From Thermoleptolyngbya sichuanensis A183 (GTDB lineage Bacteria > Cyanobacteriota > Cyanobacteriia > Elainellales > Elainellaceae), in NCBI RefSeq assembly GCF_013177315.1, contig NZ_CP053661.1, positions 3,844,001 to 3,908,000 on the forward strand: a DNA stretch of 64,000 nt, in the 5' to 3' direction. The notes beneath the pieces are model-generated. The model saw only the letters and a list, made by a program, of their open reading frames with translations, was not told the DNA's origin and searched no databases. The translations under genes were made by a program, and so were the position numbers. How positions within the stretch are numbered: position 1 is the stretch's first letter; every line of letters begins with the position of its first letter. This document shows positions 35,052 to 46,400 of the stretch, one piece after another.

Positions 35052-36101
35052 TCAGCGAACGCCTAGCACCTGCTTTGCCCGGTTCAGGTATCTTTGGCGA
35101 TCGGCCAGACCGTTGCGCCCGCCGTTTACCACGCGGGTTACAGCAATCAGGTCATCGCGGTCAGCATGTTGGTTGATGTTGCGGGTTTGCCAGAACCACC
35201 CGGCGGCAGTGACGGCATACTGCGGCGACGCAACCAAATCGGGGTTTGCTACAAAATCGACCCCCATTGCCCTGGAAAACTGAGCATAGTTGGAGCGACC
35301 CGTTAGCTGAATTACGCCGCGCCCCATATAGCGTGCGCCATCGCCCGGTTGCGTGTTGCCGAGATTTCGCGCTAGGCTCGACGGCGGCTCGTAGCGGCGC
35401 TGGGCATCTGTCGGGCCCCAGATTTCGCGCAGATAGCGGAATCCCCCGCTTTCGTGCAACACCTGACCAAAGAAATGGGCCATTCGCAGGGGAGTGTTGA
35501 TTTCAAACCGCTCGAAGGTGGCGTTGATGCCGGGGGTCATGGCAGTTACGCGATCGCGCAATTGGCTAGAGCCGATGATCTGCAAAATCTGATCTGTCGT
35601 AACGAATTGCCGTTTTGCGGGGGGATAGTTGGCCTGGGTATTGGGCGGCGGGGGCTGGGGCGGTGCGTCCTGAGGTAAGATAAATAGCCGCACGTAGGGT
35701 AAGGTTCCGGCAGGACGGGCAGGCAAATCGGAGAGCAGTCGGATAAACGAGTCGATTTCTTCATCCAGCGCGTGTAGCTCTGGCTGTTTCATCAGCAGAT
35801 CTCGCAGGCGATCGCTCCCCCCATCTCGATAATGGGCCATAGTGAACGTTGTGCCATAGATGCCGTGATAGGGATGGGCACTGGCAGGCGCAGGCGGCAA
35901 CCCCGTGAGCTGACGAATCGCCCGATCTAGGAACCGATCGGCATCGTGGGGCTGGGGTGGCAATTGCAGCAGAAGCTGCTCAAAGCGACTAATTCCGTAA
36001 TCTCGATATGTCCTAAGTTTTGCGCTATCAAGCGTAGGCGCAGGACTGGCAGCGCTACTGGGCGCGGAATTGGTCGCATTATTAACCGAAGCATTAGTCA
36101 T
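35052..36101 (-). CDS. GH19 (chitinase/lysozyme-like) glycoside hydrolase
   Basis: 349-aa protein. Residues about 165-349 are a GH19 catalytic domain: LRMAHFFGQVLHESGGFRYL (first catalytic Glu), YMGRGVIQLTGRSNYAQFSR (family signature), VASPQYAVTAAGWFWQTRNI and VTRVVNGGRNGLADRQRYLN. The first 160 residues are Pro/Ala-rich and helical with a repeated pattern (RLRDLLMKQPEL) and no known domain. No signal peptide is seen. Likely a cell-wall lytic enzyme; chitin as substrate is uncertain. Confidence 0.9.
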   Translation of the reverse strand: MTNASVNNATNSAPSSAASPAPTLDSAKLRTYRDYGISRFEQLLLQLPPQPHDADRFLDRAIRQLTGLPPAPASAHPYHGIYGTTFTMAHYRDGGSDRLRDLLMKQPELHALDEEIDSFIRLLSDLPARPAGTLPYVRLFILPQDAPPQPPPPNTQANYPPAKRQFVTTDQILQIIGSSQLRDRVTAMTPGINATFERFEINTPLRMAHFFGQVLHESGGFRYLREIWGPTDAQRRYEPPSSLARNLGNTQPGDGARYMGRGVIQLTGRSNYAQFSRAMGVDFVANPDLVASPQYAVTAAGWFWQTRNINQHADRDDLIAVTRVVNGGRNGLADRQRYLNRAKQVLGVR

Positions 36102-36235
36102 GGCGATTTCCCTGATTCTGAAGTGATGACAACACAGCGTGCGATCGCGCTGACTGGGGCAAAACTGAACGAGCGATCGCGGCAGCGCGTTTTGATTAGC
36201 AGATGCGTGCTGAATGACTTAGTTTAGAATGCCCA

Positions 36236-36606
36236 AACTCACGTCCGCAGCACAACGACCCGCTATGAAATCCGTCTTCACACGGCAATCTTGTGTTTAA
36301 GCGGTCAAGTCAATCTGGAAAATCCTACAGCCAACAGCAATCTGCCTGGTCAAACAAGCTGCCTGGTCAATCCTGAATCGCAAACTCGAACCTGTGAAAC
36401 GGCACTTTGAAGTGGTGAAATGGTGTGAAACGGTGTCCAGAGCGTGTTGTGCCGTCTTGCCAGATACTTCACGCTCTGGCCGTAGAATTCCAGACAAAGA
36501 CTCGACCCGTTTCCCAACTGGCTAGAAATCGGTCAGAAATTGCCTAAAAAACTGGCTACAAACCAGATGCAAGAAGGCCAACTCCAGCCAATAAACGCAG
36601 ACTCAA
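36236..36606. other. Gene-free spacer between GH19 gene and tRNA-Val
   Basis: No supported gene in about 370 bp. Short reiterated GGTGTGAAACGGTGTC and CTGCCTGGTCAA units are seen. Confidence 0.5.
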
Positions 36607-36680
36607 TGGACACAACTGGACTCGAACCAGTGACCCCCACGATGTCAACGTGGTGCTCTAACCAACTGAGCTATGCGTCC
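36607..36680 (-). tRNA. trnV-GAC: tRNA-Val (GAC)
   Basis: A complete cloverleaf on the minus strand: acceptor GGACGCA pairs with TGTGTCC (one G-T pair), D arm GCTCAGTTGGTTAGAGC, anticodon stem CCACG/CGTGG around TTGACAT (anticodon GAC, valine), and T arm ACTGGTTCGAGTCCAGT. Discriminator A; CCA is not encoded. It lies between the GH19 gene and the helicase gene. Confidence 0.95.
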
Positions 36681-36778
36681 TGAACAGTCTACTAATATAG
36701 CAGCCTTGGGCGATCGCATCAAGCTTTTTGTCCCCAATTTTATAGAACGCTGGCTGAAATGCTTTTTCTGCCTGGGGT

Positions 36779-39235
36779 TCACGCTTTGCCGTCCCACTGC
36801 TGCTTCATCCGCTCGATGCGCTCTAGCAGGCTCTCGTTCGACAGGCGCGAGTTGAGCCGCTCCACCAGCAGCGGAAAGGCAAAGGGCGACGGGCGCTTGG
36901 TGGTTTGCCACACCAGAGAGAGCGATCGCACTCTATCCAGCGTTTTGGCCAGCCGATGCACCTCCAGCTGATCAGTGAGGACTTCTTGCTCTGCCTGCTT
37001 CAGCAGCAAGTTGTCCGGTTCATATTTGGAAAACACTTCGTAAATCAGCGACGAACTGACCTGGAGTTGCCCTGCCGTCTTTTTGGCAGAGGGATAGCCC
37101 TTGAACACCAGCCCAGCAATCTGGGCAATGCCGCGAAACTTGCGGGCAGTGAGTTCCGACAGGTTGAGGCTGGCGCGGATGTCGGCTTCCAGATTTTCCA
37201 GGCTAAAGAAGTCTTCGGAAAACAGGTCTTGAAACGGATAGTCCTTAGGCGCGAGGATTTCAAACCCGTAATCATTCACGGAAATCGTAAACGTCGCCTG
37301 CTTTTGTCGCGCAAACCGATAGCCCCACAAAAAGCCCAGCCCCTCATGCACAAAGCGCCCTTCAAAGGGATAAACATAAAGATGCTGTCCTTCGCGGGTC
37401 TTGCAGGTTTCAATCAGCAACTCGGTTGCGGCGGGCAAATGGGATATGCGCTGCTGGGCAGACAGAATTGGTTTCAAGCAGATCAGTTCCAGATTCGTGC
37501 TTGCATCCTGACTCCGTTCAATTTCACGTCTCAGGTGCATACTCAGCGTGTCAGATATTGCGAGATTTCCGCCACCCCAGGTGGGTGTTACGGTAGATTT
37601 CTTGCTTGTGCTTTTGACATACACCACCATATCTTTCATCTGAAAAAACTCAAGCTGTCGCCCTGCAAAAAAGAACACGTCGCCCTTTTGCAGCTTGGAT
37701 GCAAAGTTTTCCTCAATCGTGCCAATCTTGCGGCGATTGGTGTACTGAATCTGTACCGACTGGTTCGAGATAATTGTTCCGATACCCATGCGGTGCATCC
37801 GGGAAATTTGCAGGTCGGTGACACGATAGCGGTCATCCTCCAGCGTGATTTTTCTGTACCTTGGATAGGCGCTGAGTGACTTCCCACCCTTTTCCAAAAA
37901 GTCGAGTATCCAAGTAAATTCGGCATCCGTTAAGCGTTCGTAGGATAATGTTTTGCGAATGGTGGAGAGCGTGTCGGCAGGCGTAAAACCATCTCCACAG
38001 GCCAGGGTGACTAAGTGCTGAATTAGCACGTCGTAGGGCTTGTGGAGCGGGCGGCGCACTTCGATATCGCCCTGGGCCAGTCCATTGCGAAAAGCAGAAA
38101 TTTCCAATAGCTCCAGCGAGTTGGTCGGCAGGAAGAAAATCTCGGACGTGCCTGCGGGGACGTGGGCCGATCGCCCGGCCCGTTGCAATAGCCGAGCCAG
38201 GTTTTTGGCGCTGCCAATTTGCACGACTCGCTCTACGGGCTGAAAGTCTACGCCCAAATCCAAGGACGAGGTGCAGACGACCCACTTGATGGCCCCGGTT
38301 TTCACGGCTGCTTCGATCGCCTCTCGTTCTTGCACGTCGATGGAGCCGTGGTGCAGCGCAATGCGATCGCCCTCTTCGGGCAGGGCAAACGTGAGCGCCT
38401 GATACCACTTTTCTGCCTGGGCGCGGGTGTTGGTGAAAATCAGCGTGGAGGTTTCGATATCTAGTGCGTCTACGAGTTCCTGAAACATTCGCAGGCCCAA
38501 ATGCCCCGCCCAGGGAAAGGTGTCTACCGAGTCGGGCAAGATACTGCGAATGATCGTTTGCCGCTGGAGGTTGGTTTGAATCACCACGGGTTCGATATCC
38601 AGCCCCACGGCGACTTGGGCAGCTTCCTGAATATTGCCTAGCGTGGCCGACAGGGCCCAGGTTTGCAGCGACGGGCGCAATTGACGCAGTGCCGAAAGGC
38701 AGAGTTCGGTTTGGGTGCCTCGTTTGGAACTAAGCAACTCATGCCACTCGTCCAAAATCACCGCCCGCAGATTGCCAAAAAGCGTCTCCGCACCGGCATA
38801 GGACAGCATCAGAGCAAGCGATTCTGGCGTGGTGATCAGGATCTGCGGCATCTTTTTGAGCTGGCGGGCTTTGCGGCTGGCGCTGGTGTCGCCCGTGCGC
38901 GACTCGACCCGCAGATCCCAGCCCATGTCTTCGATGGGGCGGCGGATGGATTGCTCGATGTCGCGGGAGAGCGATCGCAGCGGGGTCAGGTATAGCAGTT
39001 GCAGCCCTGGTTTGGGGTCGTGCAGCATAGCGGCGATCGCCCCCATGACCGCCGCATAGGTTTTGCCAGACCCGGTGGGCACCTGCACCAGCCCGCTGCG
39101 CCCCGCCAGAAACGCCTCCCAGGTTTTCTGCTGAAACGGCAATGGCTCCCAGCCCTGCCGCTGAAACCATTCGACGACAGGTGCAAGGCTGGACGTGCTG
39201 GGAGGGGCAGAACTAGGCGGCGATCGCCTCTTCAT
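36779..39235 (-). CDS. Lhr-like, ligase-associated DEXH box helicase
   Basis: 818-aa superfamily 2 helicase. Motif I VPTGSGKTYAA, motif II AVILDEWHELL (DEWH, typical of the ligase-associated DEXH group), motif III LSATLGN, motif VI LARLLQRAGRSAH, then a long Lhr-type C-terminal region (GKSLSAYPRYRKITLEDDRY; DSLSMHLRREIE-like). In other bacteria it works with a nuclease, phosphoesterase and ATP-dependent ligase in DNA repair. None of those partners is adjacent here. Full length. Confidence 0.92.
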   Translation of the reverse strand: MKRRSPPSSAPPSTSSLAPVVEWFQRQGWEPLPFQQKTWEAFLAGRSGLVQVPTGSGKTYAAVMGAIAAMLHDPKPGLQLLYLTPLRSLSRDIEQSIRRPIEDMGWDLRVESRTGDTSASRKARQLKKMPQILITTPESLALMLSYAGAETLFGNLRAVILDEWHELLSSKRGTQTELCLSALRQLRPSLQTWALSATLGNIQEAAQVAVGLDIEPVVIQTNLQRQTIIRSILPDSVDTFPWAGHLGLRMFQELVDALDIETSTLIFTNTRAQAEKWYQALTFALPEEGDRIALHHGSIDVQEREAIEAAVKTGAIKWVVCTSSLDLGVDFQPVERVVQIGSAKNLARLLQRAGRSAHVPAGTSEIFFLPTNSLELLEISAFRNGLAQGDIEVRRPLHKPYDVLIQHLVTLACGDGFTPADTLSTIRKTLSYERLTDAEFTWILDFLEKGGKSLSAYPRYRKITLEDDRYRVTDLQISRMHRMGIGTIISNQSVQIQYTNRRKIGTIEENFASKLQKGDVFFFAGRQLEFFQMKDMVVYVKSTSKKSTVTPTWGGGNLAISDTLSMHLRREIERSQDASTNLELICLKPILSAQQRISHLPAATELLIETCKTREGQHLYVYPFEGRFVHEGLGFLWGYRFARQKQATFTISVNDYGFEILAPKDYPFQDLFSEDFFSLENLEADIRASLNLSELTARKFRGIAQIAGLVFKGYPSAKKTAGQLQVSSSLIYEVFSKYEPDNLLLKQAEQEVLTDQLEVHRLAKTLDRVRSLSLVWQTTKRPSPFAFPLLVERLNSRLSNESLLERIERMKQQWDGKA

Positions 39236-39820
39236 AGGTCACAAAATGGGGCATAAACAGCATACTTTTGGCTCCACAACGGAACGCTTTTGTCCATCGA
39301 GAATTGCCTCAAACGGCTTGCCTGCATCCGATGCCTAAATCTGGATCACCCTTGACCGGATCATAAATCACAGGCAATCTTAAACCTTAAATCGTTTGGC
39401 AAATTGCTGTGTAGCCGTTCTATGTAGCCGTCCTATGCAGTGATTTTCACTCTTTATTGGTACTTAGAGACGGTATTTAGGGATGGTATTTAGAGCATCC
39501 TTTGCTAACCATAGCAGGCAACCGTCAGACTCTATTCCTTGCGTCTTCAGTAATTACACGCTGATTCTCACTGTAATTTTTCTATGAAGCACATAATTAA
39601 CCGTGAGTCTCAGGACGCTAGGCCTCTACTGAAAGATAGATAGTCAGAATATGAGTTTAGGAGCAGTTTATACAAAATTGTCCTGTCTGTTTCTCGAAGT
39701 GTTCTATCACGGCAAGTGCTTTCTATCGTTTATCGCGATCTCTTTGAGACTGAGTGACTAAATAATTGTGAATTTGCTAGCCGCTAGCCTTGCCGTAAGT
39801 TCATCTGGTTCGCTTCCTTA
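39236..39820. other. Gene-free spacer
   Basis: No supported gene in about 585 bp between the helicase start and the MITE pair. AT-richer than the coding DNA, with short reiterations (GACGGTATTTAGGGATGGTATTTAG near 39466). Confidence 0.5.
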
Positions 39821-39983
39821 GAGGATGTTTGAAAAGTCCTACTGTTTGTAGCAAAGCGTGCAAGATCCCCCTAAATCCCCCTTAAAAAGGGGGACTTTAA
39901 GGCGGTTTCCCCCCTTTTTAAGGAGGGCTAGGGGGGATCTCTGAGTGCTTAACATTACAGGCGATACCTTTTCAAACACCCTC
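39821..39983. repeat. MITE-like repeat, copy 1 (163 bp)
   Basis: Ends are inverted: GAGGATGTTTGAAAAG on the left and, on the other strand, GAGGGTGTTTGAAAAG on the right. The centre has a long G/C hairpin (CCCCCTTAAAAAGGGGG; then CCCCCTTTTTAAGGAGGGC). A second copy follows 13 bp later in the same orientation. TA lies on both sides, which hints at a Tc1/IS630-type origin. Confidence 0.82.
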
Positions 39984-39996
39984 TAAAGATTGCTCA

Positions 39997-40158
39997 GAGG
40001 ATGTTTGAAAAGTCCTACTGTTTGTAGCAAAGCGTGCAAGATCCCCCTAAATCCCCCTTAAAAAGGGGGACTTTAAGGCGGTTTCCCCCTTTTTAAGGGG
40101 GGCTAGGGGGGAGCTCTGAGTGCTTAACATTACAGGCGATACCTTTCCAAACACCCTC
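39997..40158. repeat. MITE-like repeat, copy 2 (162 bp)
   Basis: Nearly identical to copy 1 in the same direction (differences in the CCCTTTTTAAGG run, GATCTC versus GAGCTC, and CTTTTC versus CTTTCC at the right end). It ends about 325 bp upstream of the giant RTX gene, so a regulatory effect on that gene is possible. Confidence 0.82.
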
Positions 40159-40483
40159 TTAGAGCAGCTCCCATCGCGTCGAAGCGAGCAAGCCAAGCCG
40201 TTTTCCGATCAAAATACGCTCGCCTGCATCCCCGCCTCCTCCTGATTCCTCGATCAAGCGGGTGCATTGTCGAGACGTTTGGTGCATTCTACCGCCCTCT
40301 TTCCTGTCGCTTGTTCTTAGCACTGATTTTTACACAGTTTGCATCTGTGTAACCTTGCGTCTCTGCGGTTGCAGAGCGGCAGATCGTGCTGCCTCAGGTT
40401 TGGCCTGCTTTCAGGTACAGTTCTGTCGATTTGGGCTATTCATTCACCTGCTGTTTCATCCTTGCTTAGGAGCGCTCATAGCC

Positions 40484-43400
40484 ATGTCCGCAGTTTGTCT
40501 TCCCTCCCCGGTTTCTAGATTGTCCTCGTCTGCTTTAACCCATTCAACTCAACAAGTCCTGTCGGTTCCCAAAAGCGCCTGCACACTCGTCGTGTTTGAC
40601 CGAGGCATTGCGGATCTGGGAACGCTGGTGGCGGGTGTGTCGGACGCTGCGGGCGTGCTGGTGCTGGACGCTCAGCAAGATGCGATCGCGCAAATTACGG
40701 CAGTTCTGACCCAGTATCCACAGATTGACCAAGTTCATCTCGTGACTCACGGCAGCGAGGGCTGTCTGCAACTAGGCGATCGCCCCCTCTCTCTGGAAAC
40801 CCTCGACCGCTACGCCTGGGAACTACAGTCCTGGTTTTCTGCTGCAAACGCGCCGAGGCTAATCCTCTACGGCTGTCGCGTGGCAGCAGGCGAAACCGGG
40901 GCAGAGTTTCTGCAAAAGCTGCACCAACTGACTGGAGCCACAATCATCGCCTCCACCACCGACACGGGAAGCCTATCCCTGGGCGGCAACTGGGAACTGG
41001 AGATGCAGGTTGGCCCCGGTTCCTATCAGCCTGTGTTTTCTGAAGGGGCGATCGCCCGATTTTCTGGCATTCTCTCCCCTGTCCAGTTCAACCTTTCCGG
41101 CGTGCTGAACCGCGATGTCATTGCCAATACGGGGGACAGCATTCAAGACTCAATAGACAACCAAACCAACGTCATGATAACCCAGTCCGTTGCCACTGCC
41201 ATTGGCGGGGCAAATGGTCAGGGCTTACCCGACAACGGCTTCTTCGCAGCCAATGCCTTTCGCCCCAATATGCAGCTCGCTTATAGCAACACCAACAACG
41301 GCAACAACGTTTGGTTTGCTACGGCCAATGGGCAGAGCATGAACTTTGCAGTTCCACCTGGTCAATATAGCGAAGTTCACATCGCCGTCTTGTCCACAGA
41401 AGGGGCATCCTCCATGCGGCTGACCTTTCACTACAGCGATGGCACCACGCAAACCACTGGCAGCATCACGATTCCCGACTGGTTCGACGAAATTACTGAA
41501 TCTGCCTCGCTGTACTACATGATCAACGGCATGGATCGGGCCCACAATACCGCAGGCACACTCTTTGAGGATGCCAACAATCCAGCCGTCTTTGGAGCAC
41601 GCTTCCTTCCTAACACGGGCAAAACGCTGCAAAGCGTCACCGTTGAGAAAGTTGGTACGACAGGCTACCTCAACGTTATGGGCGCAACTGGCGTGGTTAA
41701 CAACCTGCCCACAAACGTTAACCTCAGCAGCACCAGTGTTAATGAAAATGTCGCCGCTGGCTTCACAGTGGGTGGACTGAGTACCGTTGACCCCGACGCA
41801 GGTAATACTCACACCTACAGCCTCGTAGCAGGTGCGGGAGACACCGATAACGCTACTTTCAGCATTGTCGGCAACCAGCTTCGGATCAACACCCCACCCG
41901 ACTTTGAAACCAAGAGCAGCTACAGCATCCGAGTTCGCACGACCGATCAAGGTGGGCTGTTCTTTGAGCGCGTCTTCACTATCAACGTGAACGACGTGAA
42001 CGAAACGCCGACCAACCTGACGCTAAGCAACACCACACGAGATGAAAACATTCCTGCCAATTCTCTAATTGGCAACTTCGGTACCGTTGACCCCGACACA
42101 GGCAATACCCACACCTACAGCTTGGTGGCGGGTGCGGGAGATACCGATAACGCTGCCTTCACGATCGTCGGCAACGAACTGCGGATCAATGCCTCCCCCG
42201 ACTTTGAAACCAAGAGCAGCTATAGCATTCGGGTTCGCACGACGGATCAGGGCGGATTATTCACCGAGCGCGTGTTCACGGTCAACATCAACAACCTGGA
42301 AGAAGCGCCGACCAATCTGCAACTCAGCAGCAATGACCTGTTGGAAAACGTCCCTGCCGATACTGTCGTCGGCACACTGAGTACGATTGATCCCGACGTT
42401 GGAGACACCCATACCTACGACTTGGTCAGCGGCACAGGCGATGAAGACAATGCCGCGTTCACGATTGTCGGCAATGAGCTGCGGATCAATGCCTCGCCCG
42501 ACTTTGAAACCAAGAACAGCTACAGCATCCGGGTTCGCACGACCGACCAGACCGGGCTGTTCTTTGACCGCGTTTTGACGGTTTATATCAACAATGCGAA
42601 CGAGGCTCCGACAGATATCATCCTGAGCAGCACCAGTGTTGAAGAAAACGTGGTGCCAGATACGGTAGTGGCCGCGCTCAGCGCCGTAGACCCAGATGCA
42701 GAGGACGAGCACACCTATCTGCTGGTGGCAGGTGCAGGCGACAACGACAACGCCGCCTTTGCTCTGGAGGGCAACGAGCTGCGAATCAACGAGATGCCAG
42801 ACTTTGAAGCCAAGTCGGTGTATCGAGTTCGGATTCGCGCCGTCGATCGCGATGGGCTGTTCTATGAAAAAGCTGTTCAGATCAACATCACGGATGTGGA
42901 TGAGTCGGGCAATGCGCCGCCGACCAGCATTAGCCTCAGCACCGCCAGCCTTGATGAAAACGTTCCTGCCAATACCGTCGTGGGCACGTTTTCGACGGTC
43001 GATCCCAACCCTGGCGACGTGCATACCTACAGTCTGGTAAATGGGGTCGGCTCGACGGATAACGCCGCGTTTACAATTGTCGGCAATCAGCTCCGAATTA
43101 ACGTATCGCCCGACTTTGAGGCGAAGCCCAGATACAACATCCGCGTGCGATCGCGCGACCAGAGTGGTGGCATTTTTGAGCGGCAGATGGTGATCACGGT
43201 TAACAACGTGAACGAAACCCCGACCGCCATCAACCTCAGCACGACGAACATCAATGAGAACCTTCCTGCGAACAGCGCTGTTGCAATTCTCAGCACAGTC
43301 GATTCCGATGCAGGAAACACGCATGCCTATACGCTAGTGAGCGGCGAAGGTGACACTGACAATGCTGCATTTAGCATTGTAGGTAACCAGCTTCGGATCA

Positions 43401-46400
43401 ATACTTCACCTGACTTTGAGACCAAGAATAGCTACAGCATTCGTCTTCGTTCAACCGACCAGGGTGGATTGTTCACCGAACGCACGGTCAATATCGGCAT
43501 CAACAACGTCAACGAAGTGCCGACTCAACTGGAGTTCAGCGCTACGAACGTGAATGAGAACGTGCCCGCGAATAGTGTGATCGGCACGTTCACCACCACC
43601 GATCCCGATGCAGGCAATACCCACACCTACACGCTGGTATCAGGCGCTGGCTCGGCTGACAATGCTGCCTTCACCATCGTTGGCAACCAGCTCCGCATCC
43701 GCAACGCACCCGATTTTGAAACCAAGCCGAACTACACGATTCGCGTCCGCACGACAGATCAGGGCGGGCAGTTCTTTGAGCGGCAGTTTAGTATTACCGT
43801 CAACGACCTGAACGAAGCGCCCACCAGCATCACCCTCAGCAACAACGCTGTGCGAGAAAACGATGCTGGCGTGGTGATTGGCCGCCTGACGGTTGCCGAT
43901 CAAGATCGCAACCAAACTCATAGCTTTACGGTTAGCGATCAGCGCTTTGAAGTAGTGAATGGGCAACTGAAGCTGAAGTTTGGACAGAGCATCGATTTTG
44001 AACAGGAAAAGCAGGTCAATCTCAGCATCACGGCCTTTGACAACGGGTCGCCCAGCCTCAGCCGCACCCAGAGCTTCACGATCAACGTGCAGGATGTGCC
44101 AGAAATTGATGTGGAGAAGTTCCGCTCTGGCGTGACGGGGGCGCTGACCCAGCTCGCTGTGGTGCTGGACAACGACCTGGCGCGGAGTTCTCTGCCGATT
44201 CTGGGAACGCTGAGCGATCGCTACGTTCCTGCGTTCCTGAGGAACCTGACCAGCACCTTGGTCAGCGGCATGGCTAATGAGGAGCAACTCACGGTCGGCG
44301 AGTTCCAAAACCGCATCAGTCGGAATCTGCCGGGTATTCGAGTGCTGACCGACTTCAGTCATGCGAAGCAGTTTGAAGTGACGCTAGACATGACCCAGAC
44401 CTATAACCTAGGTTCCGTCGGGCTGAATAGCAACATGGGCCTGCCAATGCTGAGCATGAGAACCACGGGTTCTGCCAATGCCAGCGTCCTCGGCGGCATG
44501 AGGCTGACTTTCGGCTTCCATGATGACTTCGGCTTCTATTTCAACACGAACCCCAGTAAGACTTTCTTTGGGGCAGAACTGACGGCTGCGCTGTCGAATA
44601 ACTTCAGCGCCCAGGCGACGCTGGGCTTCTTGCAGGCAAGCTTGACCAATGATCTGTCCAATCCTACGCGGGTGACGGGCGGCTTTAAGGCGCTTCTGAA
44701 GGACATCGACAATATTCCGGGTGCGCCCAACGATGGCGATCGCCTCACCCTCACCGAGCTGCGGCGACGCAACGCCAATTCCAGCTTCCGTGAACTATTT
44801 AGCACCGAATTTGCCATCACGCCAAACCTGGGCATGAAAGCCCGAACAGGCATCGCCAACTTTGAGGGAATGCCCTCCATTAACTTTGATCTGGCGCTCA
44901 AGTGGAACGCCTTTACCTACCGCGACGGCCGCAGCTCATCGGGCAGCCCCCAGCTTGAGTTCAACAACGTCACGCTAGATCTAGGTTCCTTCATCTCTGG
45001 CTTTGCCCGACCCGTCCTCACTCGCATCGATAACACCATTAGACCCTTCCGGCCGGTCATCAACTTCCTGAATGCTGACACTCGGATTCTCAGCAGTCTG
45101 GGTTTGACCGGCCCCTTCGACCAGAACCGCGACGGCCGGGCGACGGTCGTAGAAGTCGTCAGCACCCTCAGCCGCTGGCGCTTTGGGCGTGGTATCGACA
45201 CTCGGTTTATCGATGCCATTAGCGCTCTAGATGCCGCCATCACTGCCCTCAACCAGCTCACCGCCAGCGACGGCAACTTGGCCATCAACTTTGGCTCCTA
45301 CAGCATTGGCACTGTAGACACCAATGCGGCACCTAGCAGCCTGTCCCAGAGCAGCCCCCGCACCACTAGAGGGCAAAGCACAAACTCCCTGACCCAGGCT
45401 TCGAGCAACTCGCGTGTGCGGAACTTTATCAATGCGCTAAACCGAGTCGAAGGGCTGGGCTTCCCCATTCTGTCTGATCCCAACCAGGCGATTAACCTGC
45501 TGCTGGGGCGCACGGCGACGCTGTTCCGCTACGACATGCCCGACCTGGACTTCAACCTCCGCCTGGAGCAGAAGTTCCCCGTGATTTGGCCACTCGAAGG
45601 CAGGTTGTTCGGCGATCTCCGCGTGCGAAGCAATCTCGACTTTGGCTATGACACCTTTGGCTTCCAAGAGTGGCAGCGAGCAGGCTACTCCAGTTCTGCT
45701 GCCTCCAGGCTGATTGATGGCTTCTATGTCACCGACTTCCCCGGCGACGAAATTACCGTCGATGCGACGATTGGCGCAGGCTTTGGGGTGAACGTGGGTG
45801 TGGCCGCAGGACGTATTGACGGGGGTCTGCGAGGCAGGGCAGGCATCGACCTGATCGACGTGGGCGAAAATGCTCGAAATCCAGTTTGGGATTCGGAGTA
45901 TAGCCGAGTCTGGAACGAGATCAATCGGCAGATTGGCCATATCTCTTTCCTCCGTCCACTCGTTGGCGCACAAACGATTGCAACGCTCAATTCGCGGGGT
46001 ATTCGCGAGTTTGTTAACCTCAGCGACGGCCGCATCCGCACCACTGAGATTACGTCTCGCCTGAGCAATCCGCTGAGCCTGTTCCAGATTCAGGGCGTGG
46101 TGAATGTGTTCCTGGATGCCTATGCGCGGGTTGGGGTGCGGGTTTTTGGCAAGCTGATTGGCAAAGAGTGGCGGAAGAACCTGGCGACGTTTAAGATTAT
46201 GGAGTTCAGCGTGGGGGGCGGCGCTTCTGTAGGACGGATCAGCCAGAAATATATTTCGGGGGCCACGATCTTCCTGGATGCCAACAACAATGGGGTGCTG
46301 GACGAGAACGAGCCTTACACCATCAGCAGCTTCGACGGCTCCTACGAGCTGAAGTTTGCTACCGAACTGTTTGACAAGAATGAAAACGGCGTGATTGACC

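Noticed and set aside
42257-43324. 355-aa minus-strand frame with internal repeats
   Set aside because: It mirrors the cadherin-like repeats on the other strand; the repeat pattern comes from the real gene.
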